Shown here: in pieces, positions 47,086-61,400 of the stretch
Layout: each line of letters begins with the position of its first letter
Numbering within the stretch: the stretch's first letter is position 1
Source of the DNA: Scortum barcoo
Lineage: Eukaryota; Chordata; Actinopteri; Centrarchiformes; Terapontidae
Direction: 5' to 3'
Assembly: GCA_023238725.1 (NCBI GenBank)
Contig: CM041545.1
Span: forward strand, 13,237,782-13,301,781
Length of the DNA stretch: 64,000 bases
Position numbers and translations under genes: made by a program
The notes under the pieces: model-generated
The model's input: only the letters and a program-made list of their open reading frames with translations
Databases searched by the model: none
Told to the model about the DNA's origin: nothing

Positions 47086-50000
47086 TTAATGTTTAAAGTC
47101 TCTAGAGTTCATAAATGTTGTCAAGTGAAATGTACAATAATTCACGCTGAAAGGTAGAGGAGGGAGATTAAAGTTAGGCAATGGGCAAGTACTTCAAAAT
47201 TGTAGTTCAGTGCAATACTAGTAAATGTCCTCAGCGACTTTCCACCATTAGCTAATACTATTGGCCATTTCATCTGTCACTTTTTGGACACAAGAAGAGG
47301 GTAATGGTTATGGATCTCAAACAAAACAGAACACATGGTATATGTATCTTAGATATCACAAACCAATGCAAAGAATGGACGCCTCTCAGTCCTCAGATGG
47401 CAGCTCAGGCAGCCCATATTTCCTGGACACTCCAGGGCAAGTCTCAGGAAATTAAGCCTCAGCTGTGTGATGACTGCAAGAAGCCCCAAATATTACTACT
47501 TAGTAATTCATGACACACATAAGCTGCTTCTATGAGGCTCTGAGGTGGTATGAGATCCTGGCCTAATTTATTCCCAACTTCGGAAAGTGTTAGCTCTAGT
47601 TTGTTTGCCTGCTTGTTTGGATTTGTACAACCACTGCCAGCTTCCACTTTGCCTCAAACAAAGCAGGACTAAACAGATTCTGTTTAGTTTTGGTTGAGAT
47701 CCGCATCAGGCAGGAGTCCACAGTCCCTCATGTACTGGACTTGTAACCTCCACTTTTTTCTCATCGGGCTCTTAAGAAATAAGAACTCAAGCATGCATAT
47801 GTACACATGAGCACACACACACACACACACATCACACCTAAGCTAAGCTTGTTCAGCTGAGGCCCCATGCTCACAGACTTAACTCTGTGTCCTGCAGAGC
47901 TGCACTGAGGTGTAGAAGTTGAAAAGCTTTTGCTTGCACGTACCACCACCGCTTCAGAATAAGCAACACATCCACACGGAAACCGTGTCAGCGCACACAC
48001 ACAGTCTCACAACCACGCGTTTCCACAAACACATAAACAAACACACACACACACACACAATCACACAGCTAACATATTGTTCTCAGACCAACACAATGCA
48101 TTATCTCCCCCGCAGTTGTTCCTCTCTCCCTCACAACCAGGCACACGCTTCCTCCTAGTAGCTCTGTGTGTGCCTCGCAATGCTGAGAGGAGTGTAGAGT
48201 TGTCAGTCATTAATCTGCTACAGCACAGCCTGTAATCCTGATGACAGAGCAGAGCGGGCTTACAGAGAGCAGAGAGGATCTGAGCCCAGCCTGGAGTGGG
48301 GAACAAAGGAGCCGGAGAAGACTGGCTTTGAATCCATAAAGAGAAAGGAAGTGTGTGTGTGTGTGTGTAGGGATTCTGGGGTGAGGTAGGTAACTATTTT
48401 GTCAGCAATGCTGCAGTGCTATTCAAGAATGCTGGCACACACAAAAGGGAGGAAAGCTTTACATGGAAAGCAACCCGGACCGCCGGTGTGTCACACACTG
48501 ACACGTCAGGTAAATGGGCTCTGGTCCAGGCTGGTCATTATGGAGGGAGGAGAGAGAGGAGAGAGAGAGAGAGACAAGCCTATTTTGAGGCCTCTTCAAA
48601 GAAACATCAAGGGTCAAAGTTGGCTCACGCAATTCGGTGCAACATCAGTCGGGGCTCGGCTGAAAATGAGGGAGAAAAAAATAACCATGTCTTGAGGCAT
48701 CAACAAGCATGCATAATGGGCATGTGAAAACAACTACAACTGCCTCTGCATGCTGAGAGGAAGCAGCAAAGCTGATACTGCATGAGTCATTGAGCTTAGG
48801 CTGCTATAGAGATATTATGTTTCACTTTACCACATTACAACTAAAGAGGTCATTTCACAGTCAATCATACCAAGAAGTCAGAGGTGCTGGAGACGCAACC
48901 TGTCCGCGGGTCCAGCGGAGAGATAACATTATTGGAAGGCTAATGTAATAAATGATTCAACATAAACTGTGTCATTTCTCAATGACTTAATGATGCTGCT
49001 GATAAACAAGCCCCAGAGTTGCAATGATACTTGAAAGAATTTTCTTTTCTTTGAACTGAGATAGGAGCCTCATTAGTGACCAAATAAAAGAAAAATATGG
49101 ATTGAATGTGGACCAGGGGATCCAAATTAAAAATACACCCACATGCATGCACACACACACAGACGCACAATGCCTGGGAACATCCTCTGGCTCAGCTCTC
49201 TCTAGATCTCAGAGATTCCACACACACAGTGTCCCAGTCATATCTACATGCGTAGCACTGCACCATTATGTGTGTGTGTGTGTGTGACATGGTAAATAAT
49301 GAATTAAAGTACCCGTTTCAAGACGACCTGCCAAGTTTTTGAGTCAACTGCGATAGCTGCAGATTGGTTTAATAAAATATGAGTTAAATTCTCCCCTGCC
49401 ACTGCTGTCACTGATGCAAAAATGGGCAATGAAATGTAAACACATGGCAGCTGCGCAGAGAAGGGCACAGAAACTCTGTACATCTGCGGCATCTGGGTTT
49501 TCCATACAAGGTAAGAGATGCCATCATGGTACACACGGTCAGCAATAACACTTTATTCTAGAGGAGTTCTCGTACAGGCTGGGTAGTGAAAAAAATCCAG
49601 TGCGCAGAATTTGTCAATAAACTGTATAAATTTTGATTAGATTTAGAGATTTTGCCTTCACAGAAAACTGAAGTCGGCACTCAGCAAGGATTTTAAGAAA
49701 GAGTGGGATGATATTCGACAAGGGCCCAGACTGATTCAAACCAGAGATGTTGGAGGAGACTCAGAAGAATCAGAAGAACTTCCCAAACGTGCTTCGTTGA
49801 TGCTTTGGAGGAACATTGACACAGGGGCTTTGACCATGTGCGTCGCTAGTCACAATTTTTCTTCAGTTTTTGTTGTGATATGTGAGCTGTACCATGGTGT
49901 GCACAGTTTAGTCCTTAAATGCATTCACACATCTGTAAATTTTTAGGTTGAAATATGATTTTCCAACTCTCTGAGCTCCATGTGGGCGAACATGCAGGGG

Positions 50001-51599
50001 GATCGTTCGACATCCACGTGGTTTATCCTTTTGTACTTAATACACGTACAACTGTTTTCTTCTCTGTTTCAAGCCCACCGCCCCAACAGACATTGGATCA
50101 ACCAGTCAGTTTGATGTTGGGTGTTTGAAGCTGGAATTAGGTCACGGTCAGAATGACTTTAGCCAAGTGTAAAAAAAAAAAAAATGCAGCCCCCTAATTG
50201 ACCTAATTGATTTGAATGTAGCCGGCCCGTTGACACAGCTGGGGCGCCAACACTTTTGCAATCCAGCATCATCTGGCAAAATGCTGCAGTGGCAAACCAA
50301 ATTTGTAAAAGCACTCACTCCTGGTACATTACGTTGTAACGTGAATACCGTATTTATGTTTATGTTGCAATTGGCATGATGATGGACAAAATAATTACCA
50401 CAGAGGTAACTTTCCAGAGAGAGCTGGCCAGTGGATTGCTGTCTGAAAAGCCTTTAAATTCATGCATCGGTCACTCGAACTGGTCATCCTGGATCCTGTT
50501 CCCTGATCCCTCACCAGCGCAGCCCCTTGTGTTGTCTTAACACAAAGCTGTTTTCAGTCTGAGAGCCTGCTTGCACTTCTGAGAAGACACGTGTAAACCT
50601 CAGCAAATCTATGCAGCAAAGGGTTGTTAAGGTAATGTCACAGATAAGGAAAGTATCTGATAGTTCACAAGAAAAGAATTTAAAAAATCAACTTATCTGT
50701 TAAATCCAAACCGTGGGTGACAGTTTTCAGAGCTGTAAAATGTGAACTTCTTACCACAACATGTCACGCAGCAAAACTTATGACGCAGAACGATGAGGGT
50801 TTATAAAACAGAAAAAGAAATATTTAACAAAGAATAAACAAGAGTTCATGCCTGTGCTGCCTGCAGGGCAGTTGACGTGCTCAGGAACACGTTTGACAAT
50901 TATTTTCAGGGGAATGTGTCACTGTTTGAGAGGAGTTCTCTGAACATCAAAGTCAGTCTCTCTGAAGACATGTTAGATAACTTCAAAGTCCTGTGACTGC
51001 TTTGCCGAGAGGTGCTTCTCCTTTGTTTTGTTCAGCTAGTTTGTTTTCTACTCCATTGTGGAGTAGATGATAAAGACTGTGAGTGCCTATTGCATCATGA
51101 ACCTGTTCTTTGTAATTTACAATTCAAGGACACAGTGGACATAGAACATGACTTTAAACAACAAAATATTTCGACAGGCTGGTAACCAATCAAGGAGCTT
51201 GGAGAGAACATTTTCATCCTAATTTCTCCTTTTTCTTGTTGAGAAATTGGTTAGAATGATACGTGATGACTGAACAGATGGCATTATTATAACATTTGGA
51301 AACTTTGATTTTCTTCTGATTTTTTTTCTGGCTGCATTGTGCATTCATTATTCAAGTGCTGAATGTGTGTGTTGTCAAGAATTGCAGATTTTCTGTCAGA
51401 TCCATGGTTCATGTGGAAGTCTTTAGCTGCATGCAAGACCAGTATCCTGCTAAAATAACCTGATAAACAGTTCTCCACATGGTCGTTAAAAGATAAAAGG
51501 TTGTATCTAAGTGATTTTAAGTTGTGTGCAAATCATTTTAAAGGCACTGAAATCATGTTTAACCACTGAGGATTGAAGGCAGGGTATCAGAAAGATAAC

Positions 51600-51730
51600 A
51601 AAATCTCCCCTGGAAGGTGGATCATGTTGGTTTTTGACAGTCAGGCAGGCTGTTTCCCCCTGTTTCCAGTTTTTATGCTAAACTAAGATGTTCGCTGTAG
51701 CTTCATATTTCACATACAACATAGGAGCAG
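51600..51730 (+). repeat. Dispersed teleost repeat, family Y fragment
   Basis: GGCTGTTTCCCCCTGTTTCC, AGTTTTTATGCTAAACTAAG and CTGTAGCTTCATATTTCAC match the family Y words at 1755 and 8305. Confidence 0.6.
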
Positions 51731-54700
51731 TGTCTTTTTATATAATTTTAAAAAAAACAAAAAAAAAAACGACTACAATAAATGTTGAAATATTATTTTA
51801 GTATGTAGGAATAGTTCATAGTTTTAATAAATATTTACATTATGCTCTGAAACCATATTTTTAGAGGATTTAATTTGGTATTAATACCCATCTGGATTTA
51901 CACACAGTACATCTTTATTAGATATTTGAATGATTGCTTTGAATCTATTTTGATATAGACTCTGGCACAAGACCAGCTGCTGCCTTATCAGAAATGGTCA
52001 GCTGGTACTCTGACTTTGATTTCCCACTGCATCAAATCAGGAACAAGAGGCTGATGCCTACAATTCCTCTTAATTAGTAAGGGATCCTCCAACAACATGC
52101 AATATACATCACATTATGAACCTCATTTCCCTGCCACATACATCATAGGTCTCTAGTGAGATAATTACATGACTAATGCTGTGACATTAATTGGAGTTGC
52201 TGTCCCTGAAGATCAGTGTCGGTGGATGTTATAGAGGTATGTCCTAGAGCCCACTCAGGCAAAATTAAGTCGCAGTATGTAATCTATACTATGAACCAGA
52301 CCAATGAACAGGAAGGACAGCAGGAAAATGAAAAGCATGAGGATGTCGATAGCTGTATGCCTGCAATTTCATCAGTAAAATAGAACAGACAGTAATATGT
52401 AGAACTTATATATTGGTGTTTGCATAAAATGTTTAAATTATATTATGTGTAATGTTGAAATATATAGCAGGGCTCTAGAATAAGTTTATTTTGACCAGGT
52501 TTGGTTTAACGTAATGCAAAACAGGCAACATTTTTTTTAAATAACACACAAAGATTATTCAAATATAATTTACATACTGGGACACGTTGCGTCACATATT
52601 CTGTTAATCCTCAAATTCCTATCAAGTCCAGCCATTTGTTTTTCTCCATGTAATACAGAATTGCAGCATATGAAACATGCAATAAGAAGCTACTTTGGCA
52701 CTGGATGAGAAGTTAAGACTGGCTTTCTTTGTAGCGTGCTACAATATGAGGAGATGGAACGGAGCTCTCAAGCTTGAAGATCATACAAAGGATTTCATTT
52801 AAGGCATCTCCTCCTCCAGTTTCTCCTCCACTGTCCCTCACAAGTGTTCTCCATTTGTAACAGCATGCAAAACAAGTTGTTTTGCACACATACAACGAAA
52901 CAGTCTCACTTAATACACCACCTGAAAATAAATCGGTGTTAATATCAAACAACAAAATGGAAGTGTATCACTTTTTTTGCCCTGAATTTTGGTTTCTCAG
53001 GCAGCGTACAAGCTGCCCTACCACATCGATGGAGGCTCCTATGGGCCGTATGGAGCTTGTGAGGAAGTCTGAAGACTCAAGGCTTAAAAGACTCTTCAAA
53101 TCTTCTATCTTTCCACTAATAGATAAATCAATAAAAGACACTGCTGGAAAAGGCAGTCGTCTCTGTGCCTGGTAAAAGATGTAAATACAGTACAATGCAA
53201 TTAGTTTTACTGGGTCATTGTTGACACTGGAAATGGGATTTTGAAAATCTGGATCATTAAAAAATAATAATACAGCAATTTACACAGCTTTTTTTTATAC
53301 CAATATTATTTTGAAAAGCATGTCAATCAATTCAATCACAATACTTACTGTATATACTTAAACTATGTTTGTTTGTTTGTTTGTTTGTTTAAAGAACACA
53401 ACTTCACTTCTCAGACCAAACCTATGCATTTGGGTTTGACAGATAATTGTAACCCTGTGCACACCTACGCGCTACGTGCTCGCCAGTCTCAACACGGTTA
53501 TCAAACTGCAGGTGATGAGGGTATTTGCTCAGCTAACTCTCTGCCAGAACTAGTCCATACTGTGTTGTTATTATTGTTAGAAATCATGCACGAGTAGAAG
53601 TCAGCAACCCACACATTTGCATTGTTATAGTTCAATGGTACAAAATTGCTGCAGGTGATTTCTCAATTCAATGACTGCAATTTATCACCATCCAAGTTTC
53701 TCATTTTTTTCCCAACTGTGCAGAATTGCAACATTAATATTTTAGAATATCTTGATGGTCTTCTTACACACCGTGAAGGATTTTTTTTCTGATTGCTTCA
53801 GATTGACCCAGTTAAAGCAGTGAATTTTTTACTGCGGGGATATCGCTTCACAATGCACAGACCGCTGCAGTGCCAAGGGGAGAGGCATTTGGCCAAAAAA
53901 AGAATTTAAAAAAATCCATGTCCTCCGGGCACACATTATTTCCCCCACCAAAATGCTTAACATGTCCTCTGGGTTTAGGATAAGTCTTTTCACTGCAAAC
54001 ACACAGGCCATCTACATGATCAGTTTACACAGTGACTACTACAAGACCGAGCATGTCATCATGAATGTGGTACAAACTACAGCTGAGCGGTCATGCTGGC
54101 CAAGAAAGCCGCTCCACGGCTTTAAAGCTGTTTCTCTCTTCTTGTTGTTGCTCTGAATCACAGTGAAGCATAAAGGTTTGTCCAGGAACAAAGAGATGAC
54201 TGAAATAAGCATAAAAAAAAAGTCTCCACACACAGATGTTTGTACTTCAGTACTGGAGCACACTGCACTGTGAAGCAGAACCAACATATTGACACAAGAT
54301 GAAGATCCAGAGATTATTAATATCAGATTGTTTTTTTTTGTTTGTTTGTTTTGTTCGTTTGTTTTTTTTTTGTTCTCTTCATGGTGGAAGATGTTCTCAG
54401 ATCATTTAAAGAATGGTAGCAATACACAAAACAGCCATTTAAATGAAACAGTCTGAGAAATTTAGATGTTAAATCTCTTTTTGATGGCTCTTGGACATAA
54501 AAATAATGTGACAAGGGGCCCCAACAAGGACTGGCTTTTTTGGTCAGAGGTGATAAGATAAAAACCACTTAGTTTAAACCTTTAAAATATGCTTTATTTA
54601 ATCATTTTCACCTTTGAATGTGTATTGTCATGAAGATATATGTAATTACACAGTGCATCTGCTGGTAATCTTGAATGCATGTACATCAGTAACTCAAGAG

Positions 54701-55218
54701 GATATAAAAAAAGACGGATTATTTTATTATTCATATTACTGTAGCCTGTTTATTTTAGTTGTATATTATTTATAGCATCACCATTACAGAAGGTTAATCA
54801 CAGGTATGTGCCTGCCTCTCCATACAGGCTTGTTTCCTTTAACATTTTATGTTAGTCCCTGGTGTTGCTAGTTTAAAATGTTATTAAATTATAGAGGCCA
54901 CTGAGGAAGATATTTTATTGTATTTTGCAGCATCTATTAGCCAGTTGACTTTGCTTTGGCCACTTCTGAACCATGTTATGCCTGAAAAGGAAAAACATGG
55001 TCTATTTAATTAAACTGTGGCATGCAGACGACACTGCACAGTTTGTGCTGCAACCACAGGTCGGATCCTCACAAAGGACACCCTACAGTTGATCCCTGGC
55101 TCCCATATTGAAGCAGTAATTTGATAGCTGCCTGTTCCCAGTGAAGGAGAGTCAGGTCCTGCCAACTTCAGCCGGCAAAGGTCCTTCCGTTTCTGCAGAA
55201 CTTCCAACAACCTCCGCA

Positions 55219-55269
55219 ATGAGAGGCACTTTCCGCAGGAGAACAGGACGACACATGAACGCAGTCTAA
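55219..55269 (+). promoter_or_regulatory. Short upstream ORF before the convertase start
   Basis: ATG at 55219, with a second in-frame ATG at 55255, reads 16 codons to a TAA at 55267-55269. That is 29 bases before the main start codon and in another frame. If the transcript includes it, it could lower main-frame translation. The transcription start is unknown. Confidence 0.3.
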
Positions 55270-55298
55270 TCAGAGGACGCATCTTCAGCCCTGCAGCC

Positions 55299-55448
55299 AT
55301 GGTGCATTTTTACACGCTGTGGATGGGGACTCTCCTCCAGTTTTGTCATGCAACGATCTACACCAATGAGTGGGCGATAAGAATAAGAGCTGACCGTGAG
55401 TCTGTCAACAGGATAGCAGAGGAATATGGATTCACCAACATGGGTCAG
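55299..55448 (+). CDS. Convertase coding exon 1 (signal peptide, prodomain start)
   Basis: Fifty codons starting MVHFYTLWMGTLLQFCHAT, a short hydrophobic leader, then IYTNEWAIRI, which matches the YTNHWAVKI start of the PCSK5/6 prodomain. Ends at GFTNMGQ in phase 0; donor GTAGGT. Confidence 0.9.
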
Positions 55449-58400
55449 GTAGGTGTGCGCCAATAAAGTGTCATTTTAATTTCTCAGTCTGTAGTATGCA
55501 GGCCTATAGGGGAGCTCAGGGTGTAGGCCTGTAGGTCAGCCCACATTAGATTCAGAAACACTGAACTACAGCAAAACTAATGACAAAATCTAATAATGTT
55601 TGCTGTTAAAAGAAAATCTGTAAAATCTTTTAAAAACTCCTCTCTAACTCACCTCTATAATTCCTAGACATTTAATCAGATAAATCAACAGGCTAATAGG
55701 GTCCCATAATAGGCAGGTACCAGACATCCGCAGTGTCACATAAAACCATGTTACTGCAAATATCCAACTGGAGTACCAACATAAATTGTTTTATATTTCA
55801 GATTAAGTGCAATGAATGTCATTGTGTTTGAATTCACTGTCCACCATCTGCCTGGCAGAAACTAGAGTAAATTCCCCTCAAGATGTGAGACATTGTACAT
55901 CATATCTGACAGTCAAATGCCGCTGTTACATCTAGAGGAAATGGTTTTGTCTCAAAATGATAAGAAGGTAAAAAACCTGGTGGAGGTAGCACTAAACTGC
56001 CACTGAGCGTCTGCAAAATGAAGTTAAGATATTAGCTTAATCTTATAGACTGATTTATTTTTCTTGTAGAGTCCTGGGGAACGTTTTATTACACATTACA
56101 CATTACACAACGAGCCTGTCAGGATGTTGATGAGTGTGAGAAGGACACCAAGCTGCCAGGCGAAGAAAAAAAAAAAAAAAAAAACACACATTTTGTTGTC
56201 TCACCTCTTACCTTCATTTCATTATTCCAACCTGGAACAAATGACATTAATTATCCAGAGAGTTAAACCCAGATGAAGCAAGATCCAGAGCTTTATTGCC
56301 ATTTCAATCAAGGTCGCAAGGAATTTGTCAGTCCAACAAAAGAAATAAAAACTGAAATCAATCAGACCACACATCCGTATTGACACCAACAGAATGACCA
56401 AATAAAAACAAAATCCATAAATAATAAAGCAAATAAATAAAACAGAGCGAGTTATCTAGCTCGGGCCCATAAAATTCAACCCATGTATTCCCTGAGGACA
56501 GGTGCTGTAATGAAAGTTGCAGGTCTTGGGTCCATGTTTCACTACGGGTGATATGAACCAGAAAGACCTTATAAAACTAAAAAGACACTCAGCTTTTTAT
56601 TGCTGAGGTCAGAAGTCAAGAACAAATTTAACAACAGAGCCATCAGGGAATACATTAGGGCCATAATTTATTGTCACAGAATACGGCTCAACTTTGACAC
56701 TATTTTTTTAATAAATCATAAATTATCCAGAGCTCCTCTTCTTATATATTAAAAAAATCAGTTTACGTCATGGCATGGTGGACTCACACACATGAGCAGC
56801 AGTGTGGCTGCAGGCTTGTGGCTCAGGTTGCCTGAAAAACTATCACAGGTGTAAGGTAGCCGCCTTAATGAAAGACACCAAAGGCGGTTTCATAATTTAA
56901 CAGCTGTTTAGTACAGTGGCAGAGCGAAACGAGCGACAACACCTTCGCCTGAACACAAATTCATTTAGAGGATTTGATGTCTGTTTCACCAGATCGGAGA
57001 CCTCAGGAGTTATTACAGTTTTCGCCACCACGGGATAAGGAAGCGGTCCGCCGAGTCCAACAAAGAGCTGACTGTTAGTGTTGCCAAGGAGACCAAGGTA
57101 TAGTAATGGGATATGAGGAGAAGTGGAAGACTCTGCTGGATTATTAATAAGACCCACGTCCCCTCCCTGCCTCCAGATACAAATACCTAAGCAAACACAT
57201 GTTCATGTACCTGCCACGCACTCGCCTCTTCACATCATCACACACAGAAAACCTCAAGATGCCAAGAGTCACTAATAGTCCCAGTGTCACATGCCACATT
57301 CAAGTGACTAATACATCCTAGTTAAACTTTGACCTGTGTATTACCATATTGTACGAGTTCCAGCTAAATTAACCTTTTGCTAAGCAGCCAAACTGTGTTA
57401 CATTAACACAAAATAAGAGACAGATCTTACATTTTCCCTCATGATACTTGTAATAATTACTGACACTAACAAGCTCTACATTTTCCATTCTTAGGATGTG
57501 GTATGGATGCATGCACCTTTAGCCTCAGTCTTTCAGTACAATATTGAAGATCCCTTTTATAAGGTTCTTGTGGTAAAGCGAGTCAGCTGGAAAAAATGAA
57601 ACAGTCTGAAACAATGTTTTTTGTTAATTATCTAGCTAGCTGTAACATCTGCCAGCGACAGTTCTCATTTCAGCTGCCAAAATTTGAGGACCCTGCTTTT
57701 GTCCTCTTCTGCCCATAACTTTAAAAATGACTCCGAATGATGATGGTAAATCTGACACGTTATCAATGTAAGTGAAATGTTGTGCAAAGTGCAATGTTCT
57801 TACAGACTTACCATATTGTAAGATCCAAAATTATCCTTTACATCGAGAACAAGACCTAAAATAGCTGCAGATTTTATTCAACACATATGTCCAACTCTGT
57901 GCTCCCACAAAGACCGTTTTGCAGTTTTGATGCAAACCATCTTCAATTAGCTTGATTAGCATTAGATATTTCACCAGATAAGTTAAATATATGATGTGCT
58001 GTAGACAGTAGATTAAAAGTCACAGTATCAAAGTTACATTAGGATTCTCTTTTAGAGAACACAAAAATCTAAAATACTACATCCACTGCAAAAAATGCAT
58101 CCAATAATTTTTGAGAGATTTCAGTCTGGGCCACAGTGGTGGACCAACCATCCAGCTGACCCACTGCCATCCTTTAAGCCATGCCGCTAGCAAAAACAGA
58201 AAAAGAAATATATATGAAACACTTTACACATACATCTGTACAAGCACCCTGTGTGTTCCTGTTAAGGTGGAATGGCTCCAACAGCAGGTGGTCCAGAGAA
58301 GAGCAAAGCAGAGCTCCAGAGCCAGTCACATTTACTCCATCGACACGAAGGCCAAACACCTTCCCAGTGCTCATCCTCAGTCCAGCCGCACCCAGACACT

Positions 58401-61400
58401 GCACTACAATGACTCAATGTGGAACAGCCCCTGGTACATTGTGAGTCAGATTTTTTTTTTCTTTTACTAAGCTCAAGTCTGAAAACACAGACACATAAAC
58501 CCAGACAGATAGAAGCCTAAAACAGACCCTGATTTATTCTGGGGCTAAATTGGATGTCCCACCATTTGCTCCACAGGACTGCAGGGATGAGTCCAAAGGC
58601 TGCCAGTCTCCTATGAACATTGCAGGGGCCTGGCGGAGAGGGTATACTGGGATGGGTGTGGTGGTGTCTGTCCTAGATGATGGCATTGAGAGAGAGCATC
58701 CAGATCTGAAGCCAAATTATGTAAGTGCCCTGGGATGGGACGCTCTTCTTGGGAAGGGGACATTAATCATAAGCAATTTGGCAGAGCTCTTAGTGTAAGA
58801 GCGCAGCGCTGAGACAGATATTGCAGGCAGAGATTTTGGGCCAAAGGTTTTGAAAGGCCGGCCAAGAGCATTGGAATGGACATTAAACGTCTGATCCACT
58901 TAACTGTCCAGCGGACTGGTGAATAATGCTCTTTGTGATTTGTCTGATGAAATAGAGACAGATAGCCGCTGGCGTCTTATTATGTGCTGCTACTTACTGT
59001 CCATCTGATTCAGGATCCTCTCGCCAGTTATGATGTGAACGGACAAGACCAAGATCCTTCTCCGAATTATTCCAACAATGCTGCCAACTAGTGAGTGCTC
59101 TTTATTTCCGCATTTCTTTTTGCACCTGTTTTGCGCTTTCCTTCCCCTTCATCACAATTCTAAGCTTAATTAAATAAATGCTTTTCTTTCCATGTTCAGT
59201 AATTGCATGCATATATGGATATGCAAATCCCCCAGTCTGGATTCTGTCTTCTCACTGGTTTGATGTAACGGAAATAGCCCGTCTTCTCTTCATGCATATG
59301 CATCTAACCTCGTGTTCTGATGTTCTCCTCCTTTTCTCCCAAGCCATGGGACTCAGTGCGCAGGGATGGTTGCTGCGGCTGCAAATAACTCTCAGTGCAC
59401 GGTTGGAGTCTCTTTCCATGCACGCATAGGCGGTGAGTCCATGTGACGGCACGAAACTAGACCGCTGAAGGACTCGTGGAGGTCAAAGTTTCGTGTGTAA
59501 CGAATGCAAACATCATTGCTCTTGTGCGCCCTTTACCTGCAGGCATCCGTATGCTGGATGGAGATGTGACAGACACAGTGGAGGCCCAATCACTCAGCTT
59601 CAGACCACAGTATATTGATATCTACTTGGCCAGTTGGGGGCCTGAGGATGATGGGGCCACTTTGGAGGGACCTGGGCCCCTCACTCGTCTTGCTCTCCAG
59701 AATGGCGTCAAAACAGTAAGAGAGAGAAAGAGTGTGTGAAAGACGAGGGAAAAGGGCTGCTGTTTGTTTGTTTATGTCTGTGTCCTACCTGCGGCTGTGT
59801 GTTTACTTCAAGGGTTTATCTTTTTCCCCCAATCAATGTGTAAATATAATTAATACATTAATCACCTCTGTCTGCTACCCCAATTAATCTCAGGGCCGGC
59901 ACGGGAGGGGCTCTGTTTATGTCTGGGCGTCCGGGAACGGAGGGCGAAGAGGTGACCACTGTTCCTGTGATGGCTACAGCAACAGTATCTACACTATTTC
60001 TATCAGCAGCAGCACCCGGCTTGGAAGCCAGCCAGATCACCTGGAGCAGTGCTCCTCCACACTTGCGACAGCTTACACCGGTGGGGAGACAGAGGAAATG
60101 GTGAGTCAAGGCTGTGAGTAACAGCAGAGACGTCGTCAGTGTGATTGTTCAGTCTCAAAGGATTTACAGATGTGCTGAGATGGGTCTGTGTGGGTAATGG
60201 GAGCACTTTATTTAAAGGAAATCAAATCTTCTTTGCTGAAACCAATCCATTATTGGTAGTTTTATTCAAAATTATCTACACAGGTACATATCACTAGAGG
60301 TAAATGTGTTTTTTAAATCATTTTAGATGCAGTAGCATAATTTCATGACTGGTTTAATGTAATTCAACATTGTCTCGCGACTCTTTATATTACTGGTCTG
60401 TCATTGCTAAATAATTTCCTGGTAATGTTCAAGACATTTCCTGGAAACTATGACAGTGTTGTCTGGTAAACGTCTAATTTATAATTTCAGTTCATTACTA
60501 GCACAGCCTGGAGAGACTTTTAGTCATTGCACAGACGGTGAGCTGAACATACCGAATATGAAATCTGTCAGCAGACAAGCAAAAAACTCAACATTTATGA
60601 AAAATAATGTTTCCAATGATAAATTAAATAGAGTTTTTCCCTCAAGATCATTCCTGTTTTCCCCTTAATTTGTATCAAGTTACAATTTTCTTTTATTTTA
60701 ACCTGCCATGAAATATTGCAGGTAATACCTCATACCTGTACCTCCAAATACAAAAATATGTAAAACTGTGACCATTGCTTTTTTTGCAAAGCTAAACAGA
60801 GACTATGAAATAAATTTGTTATGTTTTGATATTAATTTTGATGCCTTCAAGTCTCTGACGTTATAACAGCCAGAGGCTTTGAGGATGGAGGAGCATTTCT
60901 AATATATTAATCATATATACTGTATATATTTACAAAATTTAAAAAAAAATTCATCCAATTTGATATATTAATAACAGATTCACTTTTACATCCTCTTTGA
61001 AGATGACATTTGTAACTTTGGTTGAACTTTAAGGGATGTCTGTAGTTGGATTTAATAATCATGTTGTCTTGCTTAAAGCCAGAAAAATACACATTTGGGA
61101 AATGAGGTGGAGGCTGGGGGGCAGCAGTGTTGGGGGCGAGCAAGCGACAACTTCTGCAGTTGAGTGTGATGGTCTAAGACACCTGTCAATCAAGCAAATA
61201 CGCCCCAGACACACTCCCTATGAACTTTCTTCCTTGTAAACAATAACTTTTTAAATTCACAAGACACGAGAAGAAGTGGGATTAGCCAGTGTGAGCTTGT
61301 ATTATAGGGCTGTAGGGTATAGGGTTTTGAGCCTGTGGTTCATTAAAAGCCAGATGAGCTGCATTGTAAGGCATGTCAACAGTATCAACTTGTCTAATTA

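Larger units (their letters stand above)
45521..55298. other. Intergenic stretch between insyn2 and the convertase gene
   Basis: No supported gene. Repeats occupy about 46500-47100 and 51600-51800, and CA/GT microsatellites lie near 45837-45870, 47812-47830, 48042-48060 and 49270-49286. Coding-like fragments on the plus strand at 49651-49947 and the minus strand at 52713-53170 are reported as findings, because neither could be assigned or completed. Confidence 0.55.
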
